A stretch of DNA of 64,000 nt from Promethearchaeota archaeon (GTDB lineage Archaea > Asgardarchaeota > Lokiarchaeia > Sigyniarchaeales > SOKP01): assembly GCA_016839555.1 (NCBI GenBank), contig JAEOUA010000007.1, positions 186,001 through 250,000 of the forward strand. The letters are read 5' to 3'. Below, one piece after another: positions 35,503 to 44,269 of this stretch. The position numbers and the translations under genes were made by a program. The notes beneath the pieces are model-generated. The model made no database searches. It saw nothing but the letters and a program-made list of their open reading frames with translations, and was not told the DNA's origin. Numbering within the stretch: position 1 is the stretch's first letter; every line of letters starts with the position of its first letter.

Positions 35503-36456
35503 ATGACTATTATAATTCCTAAAAAAGCCTATAACACGATTGTAGCCTCCTCAGTAAGATATGCTAATTCTCGCTTCCCTCAAGATGATTGGTTAGAGGT
35601 CTATGGAGTATTCACGGGGAAAATAGAGAAAGATGATTTAGTTATCTCAGCAGCATATCCCATTACCCACCAAGAAAAAAAACCAGAAGATATAATAGAT
35701 AAAGTTTATTGGTCTGATGAAGATTATGAATCTTTTAGTATAATTGATGATGAAGCCTTTTCGAAAGGACTTTTTACCGTAGGATGGTGGCATTCTCACC
35801 CTGGTTTTAAAGTAATGATGTCTCAGCTTGACGTAAAAACAACATTATCTTATCAACAAAATAATCCGAAAGCAATTTCTTTAGTTTTCAACCCAAATCG
35901 TTTAATACGTCAAATTGAACTACCCTATAAGAAAGGAGACCCCGTAAAGCAGTTAAAAAATGATCCTGGTTTTAAAATTTTTCGATTAGATGATGTAAAC
36001 AAAGGAATTGAAGCATCATATCATGAAGAGATATATGAAATACAAGGTTATGAAAATATGGAACAATTAATAAAGGAAACCCAGAATTTTATTATTAATG
36101 TGACAAATTTTTTTCCAAAAAACAATATATTCGACCATTATCAGAGAATTGTTGATAAAAAAATAAATGAATTAAATTCTAAATTAATGGGTACAGAATC
36201 TTACTTAAAAACTCTAATTCAAAAAGGAGAAGCACACCGAACTAAAGAAGTATTAAATAATCAGATAAAAGATATTCGAAAATATGTTGCTCAGACTTAT
36301 ATCGCTATTGAAAATATCAGAGAATTTATGGATTATTTAGAATTTAAGGAAAGGGATAAGGTAATCACGAAAGTCCAACAAATTCTAGTTCAATGGGATG
36401 ATGCTGCTTCAAATTCTTCAAAAAAATTTGATGAAATGGCAAAGAATTACACATGA
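35503..36456 (+). CDS. Third JAMM/MPN-plus protein with C-terminal helices
   Basis: The zinc site is complete: Glu32 (LEVYGVFTG), His97 and His99 (WWHSHPG), Ser107 and Asp110 (MSQLD). NPKAISLVFNP and PGFKIFRLDDVNKG are shared with the MPN protein at 30211. The C-terminal 110 residues are helical (coiled-coil-like), shorter than in the paralogues. A TATAAATAAAT box around 35438 could drive it. The gene is followed by the ChlI-ChlD fusion after 139 bases on the same strand. It is presumably an active peptidase or deubiquitinase-like enzyme; its substrate is unknown. Confidence 0.87.
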   Translation: MTIIIPKKAYNTIVASSVRYANSRFPQDDWLEVYGVFTGKIEKDDLVISAAYPITHQEKKPEDIIDKVYWSDEDYESFSIIDDEAFSKGLFTVGWWHSHPGFKVMMSQLDVKTTLSYQQNNPKAISLVFNPNRLIRQIELPYKKGDPVKQLKNDPGFKIFRLDDVNKGIEASYHEEIYEIQGYENMEQLIKETQNFIINVTNFFPKNNIFDHYQRIVDKKINELNSKLMGTESYLKTLIQKGEAHRTKEVLNNQIKDIRKYVAQTYIAIENIREFMDYLEFKERDKVITKVQQILVQWDDAASNSSKKFDEMAKNYT

Positions 36457-36595
36457 ATTTTTATTTTAACAAAATTTGCTATAATCAAAATTATTTAGAA
36501 AGCTGTTTTTTTTAATATTAAGTAATTATTTTTCAGAATTTATTAAAAAGAAAAAAGGAAATTAAAAATTTAAAGCATTTAGGTGTTAAATTATA

Positions 36596-38803
36596 TTGAT
36601 TTTTCGAAAGAACTTCCCCTTTACGGCGATTCTTGGACAAGAAAAAATGAAAAGGGCTTTAATATTAAATGTTATTGATCCTCAAATTGGCGGCGTACTC
36701 TTGCAAGGTCATCAAGGAACAGGAAAATCTACAGCGGTACGCTCGCTTGTTGAAGTTATGCCTCAAATTGAGGTAGTTGTGGGATGCCCCTTTTCTTGTG
36801 ATCCCAACTCTGATATTGATGAATTATGTGTGGAATGCCAAGAAAAGAAGGAAAAAGGAGAACTTCAAACAAAAAAGCGAGGAATGAAGCTGGTTAACCT
36901 TCCTCTTGGAGTTACAGAAGATATGGTGTGTGGTTCTCTTTCAATTGATAAAGTTCTTGCTGAAGGAATATCTGAATTGCATCCAGGACTCTTGGCGAAA
37001 GCAAATCGTGGTATTCTCTATATTGATGAAATAAATCTTCTCCAAGATCATATAGTAGATACATTATTAGATGCATCTGCTTCTGGTATTAATATCATTG
37101 AAAGAGAAGGAATTTCAGTGACACATCCCGCAAGATTTATATTAGTAGGAAGCATGAATCCAGAGGAAGGAGAATTAAGGCCACAGATCGCAGACCGTCT
37201 CGGACTTGAAGTAAAGATAGAAGCTCCCCGTGATCCCGAACTACGGGCAGAGATTACCAAACGCGTTATTGATTTTAATGATACTCCAAGGGAATTTATA
37301 GAGCGCAATGAAGAAGAACAAAAAAATTTAAAGGAACGCATCAGAAAAGCAAGAAAAATCGTAAAAGATATAAAAATTCCCAGTAATGTTTATGAACTAG
37401 TTTCTAAAATAGTAAATGAATTAGAGATTTTTTCTCAGAGGGCAGATATCACATTTATTCGATGTGCACGTGCTAATGCGGCTTTTAATTTGAGAAACGT
37501 GATTAGTGCAGAAGATTTAGATTTTGCAATGGATTTAGTATTTGAACATAGAATAAAATCATTACATTATGAAATGACTCCCAAAGAAATTAAAGATAAA
37601 TTAAAAGAAGTTTATGGAAAAATTCAAGAAGCTTACGAAGATCCCAATATTTATCAGCCGAATGATGAAACTGAAGGGCCTTTAAAGCATTCTGATGAGC
37701 CTCAAAAAGAATTTAAACGACAATCTTTAGACCCAGATAAAGTAGATATTCCAGAATCAGAGGAGCAAAAATTCCCACCTCCTAAATATGAAGATAAAAG
37801 AAAAAGAGATGCCAGTCCAGCTGGCGGTTGGAAAGTAAAAGATATCCCCTCAGATGAGGACTTTAATTTAACATATGATGATTTCAATACCATGCCTTTT
37901 ATCTACAGAATGGAGAAAAAAATGAATTCAATATTAGATGGAATACGTAAGCAAAGAAAAATATCAGATTATGGTGGGAGAGGAATTGGAAGAAGAATCA
38001 AAATTGCCTCATCTCAAAAGGGAAGATATGTTTCATTTCGTCATCCCATTAATTCGCATCCCAAATCTTTAGCTTTAGATGCTACAATACGATCTTATTT
38101 AAAAAATACGTTGTATAATAAATCTGATATTAGTTTTCCAATTCGATTTGATAAATATGATCTACGAGATAAAATTTTTGAATATCGTGCTCCATTAGCT
38201 CTCTTTTTTGTTTTAGATTGTTCAGCATCAATGTATTATGTTATCAAGCAAATGAAAGATGTAATTTTATCACTTCAACGAGAAGGATATAGAAAGAAAG
38301 ATAAAATCAGTTTGATAGCATTTCGAGGAAAGCAAGCGGTGGTTCTGCAAAAACCAACAGTATCGTTTCGCAAGGCAATTCATAAATTAAACAATTTAGA
38401 AGGAAGGAGCTACACTCCCATGGCGAGTGGTTTAGAAAAGTGTAAAGAATTAATAAAAATTGAGAAATTAAAAAATAGGAACATTATTCCAGTCATCTTT
38501 ATATGCTCCGATTGTGGAGCCAATATCTCTCACAAGCATCCCGATTTAATTGCTCAGATTGAAAGCGATTATGCTTTAATTGTCGAAGAACTAAAGGAGT
38601 TAACAAAATCATTATCACGTCGGGATATTCATATTATTGTTTTAGAGCCGAAAAAGAGCTATGCTACACGAGCTTTAGGTGTTCACCCTTATAGCGCTAA
38701 TAAAATTAAAGAAAATTTCAAGAAATACGGAAACGCTGACATTTACAAATTTGACGAGTATCATCCCGAAAGTTTAATCCTAAAACTTAAGAAGATCTTA
38801 TAA
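36596..38803 (+). CDS. ChlI-ChlD fusion (Mg-chelatase/cobaltochelatase-type AAA+ plus vWA)
   Basis: Residues about 5-340 are the ChlI-type AAA+ domain: NFPFTAILGQEKMKRAL, Walker A GHQGTGKST (38-46), Walker B GILYIDEIN (about 140-148), and SMNPEEGELRPQ with sensor motifs. A Cys cluster, GCPFSCDPN...LCVECQ, is an archaeal variation. A polar Pro/acidic linker (about 350-420) leads to the vWA domain with MIDAS LDCSASM (Asp541, Ser543, Ser545). Such proteins drive metal insertion together with a large CobN/ChlH subunit, which is not in the window. They may also work as general MoxR-like remodellers. Start is TTG 36596 after GGTGTT; no ATG precedes the conserved start. Confidence 0.88.
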   Translation: MIFRKNFPFTAILGQEKMKRALILNVIDPQIGGVLLQGHQGTGKSTAVRSLVEVMPQIEVVVGCPFSCDPNSDIDELCVECQEKKEKGELQTKKRGMKLVNLPLGVTEDMVCGSLSIDKVLAEGISELHPGLLAKANRGILYIDEINLLQDHIVDTLLDASASGINIIEREGISVTHPARFILVGSMNPEEGELRPQIADRLGLEVKIEAPRDPELRAEITKRVIDFNDTPREFIERNEEEQKNLKERIRKARKIVKDIKIPSNVYELVSKIVNELEIFSQRADITFIRCARANAAFNLRNVISAEDLDFAMDLVFEHRIKSLHYEMTPKEIKDKLKEVYGKIQEAYEDPNIYQPNDETEGPLKHSDEPQKEFKRQSLDPDKVDIPESEEQKFPPPKYEDKRKRDASPAGGWKVKDIPSDEDFNLTYDDFNTMPFIYRMEKKMNSILDGIRKQRKISDYGGRGIGRRIKIASSQKGRYVSFRHPINSHPKSLALDATIRSYLKNTLYNKSDISFPIRFDKYDLRDKIFEYRAPLALFFVLDCSASMYYVIKQMKDVILSLQREGYRKKDKISLIAFRGKQAVVLQKPTVSFRKAIHKLNNLEGRSYTPMASGLEKCKELIKIEKLKNRNIIPVIFICSDCGANISHKHPDLIAQIESDYALIVEELKELTKSLSRRDIHIIVLEPKKSYATRALGVHPYSANKIKENFKKYGNADIYKFDEYHPESLILKLKKIL

Positions 38804-38974
38804 TCTATTAATAAATATCGCTTCTAATTCAATTAAGATTATTCTTTTAATATCCCGAGTACAAACATTAATAATTTTTAATTATTTTATTTATAATTTT
38901 CTTAGACTTTAATTTTAGTCAAATTAATAATCAAGATATATCTATTTAAAAAAATTATAGGAAGATGATAATAA

Positions 38975-39328
38975 TTGGTGGATCGAAACCTTTTTGAGAA
39001 ATTTAAAGAAGCTAGCAAGCTAATACAAAAAGTGGAAATAGATAATGAAAAATTAACACTATTTTGGGCTAATAATAAAAAAGAAATTTTTTTTTTATCA
39101 GACCTAAGAAAAGTTGCATTAATTACTACGAATGAAGGACCATTTCAACCTGATATATTTTGGTTATTAATGTTTAGAATACCTATTATGGTGCCGAGTG
39201 ATGAATTAATTCCAGGCTCTCTAAAAATTACCGATTATATATTAAATTTACCAAATTTTAATTATGATAAATATATTGCAGCCATTTCATCTACTGATAA
39301 TCAGGGTTTTGAATTGTGGGAAAAATGA
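38975..39328 (+). CDS. Hypothetical protein, 117 aa
   Basis: Not recognised. Residues 1-60 are a mixed strand/helix part (FEKFKEASKLIQKVEIDNEKLTLFW), then IFWLLMFRIPIMVPSDELIPGSL and a C-terminal helix. It is cytoplasmic by appearance and has no Cys. Starts TTG 38975 or GTG 38978 are both possible after a GGAAGATGAT ribosome site. It precedes the ATP-grasp gene by 77 bases on the same strand and could be its operon partner. The reading frame has normal composition. Confidence 0.6.
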   Translation: MVDRNLFEKFKEASKLIQKVEIDNEKLTLFWANNKKEIFFLSDLRKVALITTNEGPFQPDIFWLLMFRIPIMVPSDELIPGSLKITDYILNLPNFNYDKYIAAISSTDNQGFELWEK

Positions 39329-39405
39329 TAAAAAGTTTTAATTTAAACTAAGTGTTTATCAAAAATATTTTGAAATTTTTATAATATAGATATTTAATTG
39401 ATCAA

Positions 39406-40647
39406 ATGGATAAAAATAAAATATTAGTAATTGGTTTTAATTCAAGACCTTTAGTCTATTCTCTCTATCAAGCAGGATATAATGTATATACGGTGGATTT
39501 CTTCGGAGATTTGGATTTATACCCTTATGTTGAAGATTGTATAATACTTATTGATGAATTGAAGAAGAATTATAAGGATATTAAAGAGAACTATAAAACC
39601 TATTTAGCAAAGTTTGCTATAAAACTATTTGATAGATATTCCCACATTAAATATTTATTAATTGGAAGTGGGTTAGATGATGCATTTAATGAAAGAAAAA
39701 TGATTTTAAAAAAAATTGAACAAATCAAACCTATTATAAATCTTAATAACGACATACAAACAATCCGAAAAGCGAGAAATATTTTTAAAATTTATCAGTA
39801 CTTAAAGGATCAAGAATTTCCTACTCCATTAACTGTGAAATTAAATAAGATTAAATTAAAAAACCTACCATTAGAGTATCCTTTTATTTTAAAGAAATTA
39901 ACAAGTTCTGGAGGTACTAATGTGTATAAAATTAAAAATCAGAATGAGTTTAATTCTAGCTATAAGCATATCAAAGATGACCATGAACAAAAAAAATGGA
40001 TTATGCAAGAATTTATCGAAGGAATCCCCGCTAGTTGTACTATTATATCTAATGGATTTGACGCAGAAGTTATTTCCGTTAATCTTCAAATTATCGGAAT
40101 GGACAAGTTAAACCCCCCAGGAGAATTTATATATTGTGGTAATATTGTTCCATCAAATTTATCGAAAGCAGACAAGAGAAAAATAATGAAACTTTCTTTA
40201 TATTTAACAAAAACCTTAAAATTAAAAGGAATCAATGGTTTTGATTTTGTACTCAGAAATCATCAACCTTTTCTAATGGAAATTAACCCTCGAATTCCTG
40301 GCTCAATTAGAGCTTCTGAAGAATCATTAGGATTGAATTTATTAAAATTACATATAGACAGTTTTCATCTTGATAAGTGGGAATATATCAAGGAATTAAT
40401 TCAATCTGCAAAACAAACTAAAAATACCTGGTGTACAAAATTAATTTTTTTTGCTCCAAAAGATATAGGAACAGAAATTATTAAAGAAATAAACAAGATA
40501 TCCTGCATTCACGATAAATCAAAGCCAGAAAATGATATAAAGAAAGGAGAGCCGGTATGTACTATTCTTTATCAAAATGTAGAATGTGAGGCTTCTTTTT
40601 ATGGAGCTTTAAAAATTGTAGAGGAAATTTATGAATTAATCAAATAA
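39406..40647 (+). CDS. ATP-grasp family ligase
   Basis: ATP-grasp enzymes ligate a carboxylate to an amine via an acyl phosphate. The N-terminal Rossmann-like part (ILVIGFNSRPLVYSLYQAGYNVYTVDFF) is followed by the ATP-binding core: PFILKKLTSSGGTNVYKI (Lys phosphate contacts), MQEFIEGIPASCTI, KGINGFDFVL and the Mg-binding LMEINPRIPGS, where Glu and Asn coordinate metal. The 413-aa length fits archaeal COG2232-type predicted ligases, which occur with C1 or pterin/coenzyme pathways. The substrate cannot be read. Convergent with the roadblock gene at 40686. Confidence 0.85.
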   Translation: MDKNKILVIGFNSRPLVYSLYQAGYNVYTVDFFGDLDLYPYVEDCIILIDELKKNYKDIKENYKTYLAKFAIKLFDRYSHIKYLLIGSGLDDAFNERKMILKKIEQIKPIINLNNDIQTIRKARNIFKIYQYLKDQEFPTPLTVKLNKIKLKNLPLEYPFILKKLTSSGGTNVYKIKNQNEFNSSYKHIKDDHEQKKWIMQEFIEGIPASCTIISNGFDAEVISVNLQIIGMDKLNPPGEFIYCGNIVPSNLSKADKRKIMKLSLYLTKTLKLKGINGFDFVLRNHQPFLMEINPRIPGSIRASEESLGLNLLKLHIDSFHLDKWEYIKELIQSAKQTKNTWCTKLIFFAPKDIGTEIIKEINKISCIHDKSKPENDIKKGEPVCTILYQNVECEASFYGALKIVEEIYELIK

Positions 40648-40685
40648 ATACTATATATAACTTATTAAAAAAGCTATTTGATATT

Positions 40686-41423
40686 CTAAATTAGAGATTT
40701 GATTTTTGCTACATAACTTTTTATCTTAGTATCTTTTCCCTCAGGCACGGCAATACATAAGATACGAGACTCATCTAACTCATGTACAATTATAGATCCT
40801 AATGCACCTGAAATTATGCTATATTCATGAATTTCATTAAATAATAATACATTAAATAAAGAATTTATAGCAGAAAGCATAGCTGAAAGCATAGGCTCCG
40901 CCATTGTGGATTGGACTCTAATTGGTATCCCATCTTTAGTAATAATTGCGATTATTAATGCATTTGGTATTGCTAGTTTTAATTTTACAAAAATTTCCTC
41001 TTTTAAGATATCTGAAGTTTCAACCATTGCAGAAATTTTGAGCGAAAATGCTCTTAAATTTGAACTGTACTTATTTATTCCTTCTAATTCTGCCAATTCA
41101 CGATTTAGATAAGCAATTAATGTAATATATTCTGTTAAAATAGATATAATAATCTTGTTTTTTCCTACAACTAAATCATAGGAAATATCTTGGTTTAGTG
41201 AATTCTTGAGCAATTTTGATGATAAGAAGAGCATACTACTATTTGCAGCCGTAATTTCACCCCATTTCAAATCAACATCTTGTTTAACTTGACTTGCGAT
41301 TAATACTCCTTCATGAGTTCCACAAAAAATTCCAATTATCGCGTTATCATCTTCTAATTGTTTTTTAATTAACTCCTCTATTTCAATTTTCAATTTTTGC
41401 ATTTTGCTATTTCCTTGACTCAT
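40686..41423 (-). CDS. Tandem roadblock/LC7 protein
   Basis: Two consecutive roadblock-like domains are seen. The first (about 25-115) has IIGIFCGTHEGVLIAS, a ISYDLVVGKNKIIIS strand pair and IAYLNRE. The second (about 150-245) has LIIAIITKDGIPIRV, YSIISGALGSIIVHEL and ILCIAVPEGK. Roadblock domains serve as GTPase partners (Ragulator, MglB), so this is likely a regulator of a Rag/Arf-like GTPase such as the one at 11.4 kb. Start ATG 41423 (MSQGNS) is preferred. A further ATG upstream would add seven Phe/Ile-rich residues encoded by a poly-T stretch. Tandem domains let a single chain mimic the heterodimer. Confidence 0.82.
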   Translation of the reverse strand: MSQGNSKMQKLKIEIEELIKKQLEDDNAIIGIFCGTHEGVLIASQVKQDVDLKWGEITAANSSMLFLSSKLLKNSLNQDISYDLVVGKNKIIISILTEYITLIAYLNRELAELEGINKYSSNLRAFSLKISAMVETSDILKEEIFVKLKLAIPNALIIAIITKDGIPIRVQSTMAEPMLSAMLSAINSLFNVLLFNEIHEYSIISGALGSIIVHELDESRILCIAVPEGKDTKIKSYVAKIKSLI

Positions 41424-41483
41424 GATAAATAAAAAAAAAATCATCTTTTTATGCTTTTTGATAATAAATTTATTTTTTTATTA

Positions 41484-41510
41484 ATAGGTCTCCTAGATAC
41501 CTATATAAAT
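41484..41510. promoter_or_regulatory. TATA-like box with inverted repeat, divergent promoter
   Basis: ATAGGT (41484-41489) and ACCTAT (41499-41504) are exact inverses, and the second arm runs into CTATATAAAT (41501-41510), a TATA-like box on the plus strand. It lies in the divergent spacer between the roadblock gene and the coiled-coil gene at 41595. Confidence 0.35.
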
Positions 41511-41594
41511 TTTTATAAACAAATTATAAATATTACCTCGGTATATAATATTAAATAACGATTTCAATTTTTTAATTAATTAATTTATTAGAAG

Positions 41595-42392
41595 ATGGAA
41601 GAAGAAATAAGAAGAGAATTCTCAGAGATAAAGAAAGAGATATTAAGTTTAAAAGACTCGCTGAGATTAAAAGAGGAACAAATCCAAACACTGAAAGAAT
41701 CTTTAAAATACAAAGACAAAAAGATAGAAGATCTTGAAGAATCTTTAAAAGATAAAGATTTTGAAAGAAAAGAATTAATACAACAAATGAAACAGAAGCA
41801 ACTAAAAATAGAGAAATTAAAGCAAACGCTTAATAATCAAGTCTCTTTGGCAGAAAAAGATAAAAAAATTAGTGAACTTCAAAATATTATTAATCAATTA
41901 AATGAAAAATTGGAAAAAACTGAAGAAATCCTCGAGAACAAGGAATCAGAGGGGATTTTTTCTAAAGGAGAGATTATTGATTTTACTAATCTTGAGACGA
42001 ATTATCAAAAGATTTTAAATAAAATGAATGAAATCTTAATTAATACTTTACATAGCGTAAATATTATTGTTCCATGTATCACTGATCTAGAAAAGTTATC
42101 CCTTTATGATATAAAATCAAATATTATGGTAAAAATTTCATGTTTAATTGATCCTAATATAAAAGAACATGCAGAATTATTTGATGAGTATCAATTTAGT
42201 GAGAATATATCTATTAGGAATTATGAGAGAGAAGATAAATTTATTATTTTAAGAGATAATGAAGAATTATTATTTTCTATTATTGGAAATGAGGAAAATA
42301 ATCCATTAACATTTTATACTCGTGATACTGAGCATATAAAAGCCCTTACGCCAATGGTTATGGATATATGGCTCCGTTCTAAAAAAATTTAA
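41595..42392 (+). CDS. Coiled-coil protein with C-terminal TrmB/PLD-like sensor domain
   Basis: Residues 1-120 form a long coiled coil with a repeated pattern (ESLKYKDKKIEDLEESLKDK, QTLKESLKYK), rich in Lys and Glu. Residues about 130-265 are a compact alpha/beta domain: YQKILNKMNEILINTLHSVNIIVP, IKSNIMVKISCLIDP, ISIRNYEREDKFIILRDNEELLFSII and FYTRDTEHIKALTPMV. This resembles the phospholipase-D-like sugar/effector domain at the C-terminus of TrmB regulators, but the DNA-binding part is replaced by the coiled coil. It is divergent from the double-roadblock gene. Function is unknown; a scaffold or sensor role is inference. Confidence 0.7.
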   Translation: MEEEIRREFSEIKKEILSLKDSLRLKEEQIQTLKESLKYKDKKIEDLEESLKDKDFERKELIQQMKQKQLKIEKLKQTLNNQVSLAEKDKKISELQNIINQLNEKLEKTEEILENKESEGIFSKGEIIDFTNLETNYQKILNKMNEILINTLHSVNIIVPCITDLEKLSLYDIKSNIMVKISCLIDPNIKEHAELFDEYQFSENISIRNYEREDKFIILRDNEELLFSIIGNEENNPLTFYTRDTEHIKALTPMVMDIWLRSKKI

Positions 42393-42408
42393 AAAATATT
42401 TTCTAATT

Positions 42409-43257
42409 TTATTCTATATCCACGTAGCTCCTCTTTCTATTTTTAAAATGAGCAAGCTTTGTAAATCCTATATCCTTTAATATTTTTATCATAAAACCAA
42501 ATTTATACGCTATTTCATTTGGACTATGAGCATCTGAACTAAGAAGCACTGGGATATCCAATTCATAAATCTTTTTTATAATTTCGATACTAGGATATTG
42601 TTCTTTTACATCTTTTCTAAATCCACTAGTATTGATTTCGATTACTAAATTCCTTTGCTTAATATAATTTAAAACTTCTAAAACCTTATCCATAATCTTA
42701 TTAGGATTTTCAGGAAATTTATTAAACTTCTTCGGGAGATCTAAATGTGAGATTATATCAAAATCAAATTCTTTTGTATTTACCATCTCAATGATTGAAT
42801 TATAATAATGAATATACACTTCATCAACATTTGCATATTGATTAAATTTATCTAAAAATCTACTATCGTCGAAACACCATGGACCTTTTTCTGTAAAAAG
42901 GATATGAATAGAGCCTAAAATATAATCTAATTGAGTTTTCACATTATCAAGAATTGTATTTAATTTGTTTACCTGTTTTGGGATGTAATCGATTTCAAAT
43001 GCACTTCTTATATTAATTTTTTTTTTATATTTTTTTTTTAACTTTTGAATAATCGATAAATATCCACTCATTTCCTCTATTTTCATACCATATTCTTCAT
43101 AGGGAATTCCTTCTAAACCATCATAGAATTCATATGGAAAATGATCGCTAATTCCGATTGTATCGATTCTTTTTTTAATTGCATAATTAATATAATCTTC
43201 TATATTTCCTTTAGCGTGTTTACAGAGTTGATTGTGGGTATGAAAGTCCTCGATCAC
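42409..43257 (-). CDS. PHP-family histidinol-phosphatase
   Basis: This metal-dependent PHP domain has the motifs EDFHTHNQLCKHAKG (N-terminal His pair), GISDHFPYEF, ILGSIHI, DIISHLDLPK and LSSDAHSPNEI, which supply the trinuclear metal site. At 282 aa the protein fits the HisK (histidinol-phosphatase of the PHP type), the last-but-one step of histidine synthesis. Other his genes are not near, so the substrate is not certain; related PHP phosphatases act on other phosphates. The Lys-rich KKKYKKKIN segment sits between the conserved blocks. It ends 16 bases from the stop of the coiled-coil gene, in convergent orientation. Confidence 0.85.
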   Translation of the reverse strand: MIEDFHTHNQLCKHAKGNIEDYINYAIKKRIDTIGISDHFPYEFYDGLEGIPYEEYGMKIEEMSGYLSIIQKLKKKYKKKINIRSAFEIDYIPKQVNKLNTILDNVKTQLDYILGSIHILFTEKGPWCFDDSRFLDKFNQYANVDEVYIHYYNSIIEMVNTKEFDFDIISHLDLPKKFNKFPENPNKIMDKVLEVLNYIKQRNLVIEINTSGFRKDVKEQYPSIEIIKKIYELDIPVLLSSDAHSPNEIAYKFGFMIKILKDIGFTKLAHFKNRKRSYVDIE

Positions 43258-43593
43258 GTTTAAATTAATTAATAAAATAAGTTAAAATTTTTCCCATTAT
43301 TTTACAAGTAAGGAATATAAACTATTTTTTTGAAGATTTATAATCTAATATTAAAAGTTTCAATCTATATATAGCTCCTAATAAATAAAACAATTAATTT
43401 AAGAACTTAAATAAATTGAGAGATAATTAAAATTTTATAAGTTATAATTTCCAATAATTTTAAAGAGAAGAATATATTTATCCTTACTATTATTGTATAT
43501 AATAAGAATATTTAAGATTAAGAAGTTCGAAATTTTTTTATAGTTAATTAACTTACATTTTTTAAAAAAATTCAATATTTAAGGTATGTCAAT
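43258..43593. other. 336-base divergent intergenic region
   Basis: This AT-rich spacer separates the divergent PHP phosphatase and the membrane protein at 43594. It holds TATA-like runs (CTATATATAG near 43365 and TATATTTATCC near 43471) and no ORF, RNA gene or strong repeat that I can see. Confidence 0.4.
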
Positions 43594-44142
43594 ATGAAAA
43601 AAAAAAACCTAAGTCTGCTTCTCCTATTTGTCGTAATTGTCTATGCTATTTCCATAATAATAAGTCTATTAATATACTTATACTTTCAAGATTTTATTGA
43701 AGTCTATCTTTCATTAATTCCATTTATAGTTGCCATACCCGCAGCGTTATTATCTAGAGGATTTCAAAAACGTGCTAGTTATATTAAATCGCTTCAAGAA
43801 ATTTGGCCCTCCTTAGTAAAAACAGGCAGAAAAGCTATAGAATATCCCTACATCAAAAATCCTACTGCTGATCATTTTCGTGATGTTATGCTATTATTAG
43901 CTGTCTCTATAGATCATCTTCGAATGTTGTTTAAAAATGTCGCGGGGTTTTATCCCGTAGAAAGTTTAAAAACAATTTATGAGGAATTCGATAAAATTAG
44001 AGATACTTATCAATTTAAAAATCCTGATAAAGCTCGTAATAGAATTTCAGCATTATGGCATCAAGCACGAGATGCAATACTCGTAGAGTTTGATAGGGTT
44101 ATTCCAACTAGATACATTGCCCCAGAATTAGAAATAGATTAA
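43594..44142 (+). CDS. Two-helix membrane protein with cytoplasmic helical domain
   Basis: Two hydrophobic segments at about 7-29 and 36-56 anchor the protein. The remaining residues form a soluble helical domain with SRGFQKRASYIKSLQEIWP, HFRDVMLLLAVSIDHLRML and ARNRISALWHQARDAILVEF. No signal-peptide cleavage or enzyme motif is seen. The family is not recognised. It stands ahead of an alpha/beta hydrolase on the same strand with a 127-base gap that has an A-rich leader. Confidence 0.65.
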   Translation: MKKKNLSLLLLFVVIVYAISIIISLLIYLYFQDFIEVYLSLIPFIVAIPAALLSRGFQKRASYIKSLQEIWPSLVKTGRKAIEYPYIKNPTADHFRDVMLLLAVSIDHLRMLFKNVAGFYPVESLKTIYEEFDKIRDTYQFKNPDKARNRISALWHQARDAILVEFDRVIPTRYIAPELEID

Positions 44143-44269
44143 AATATTTATTCAAATTAAATTTATTTTTTTATTTTTTTAGTTGTTCAAGTTATTGAAA
44201 AATCTTATTGATTTTTAGCAAATACTTTAATTTAAAAAATAATTTAGGTTAAATTATAAAAAAAAAAAA

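Noticed and set aside
36596..38803. Functional magnesium chelatase for chlorophyll
   Set aside because: No ChlH/CobN, no chlorophyll genes and an archaeal setting; only the family-level AAA+-vWA call is kept.
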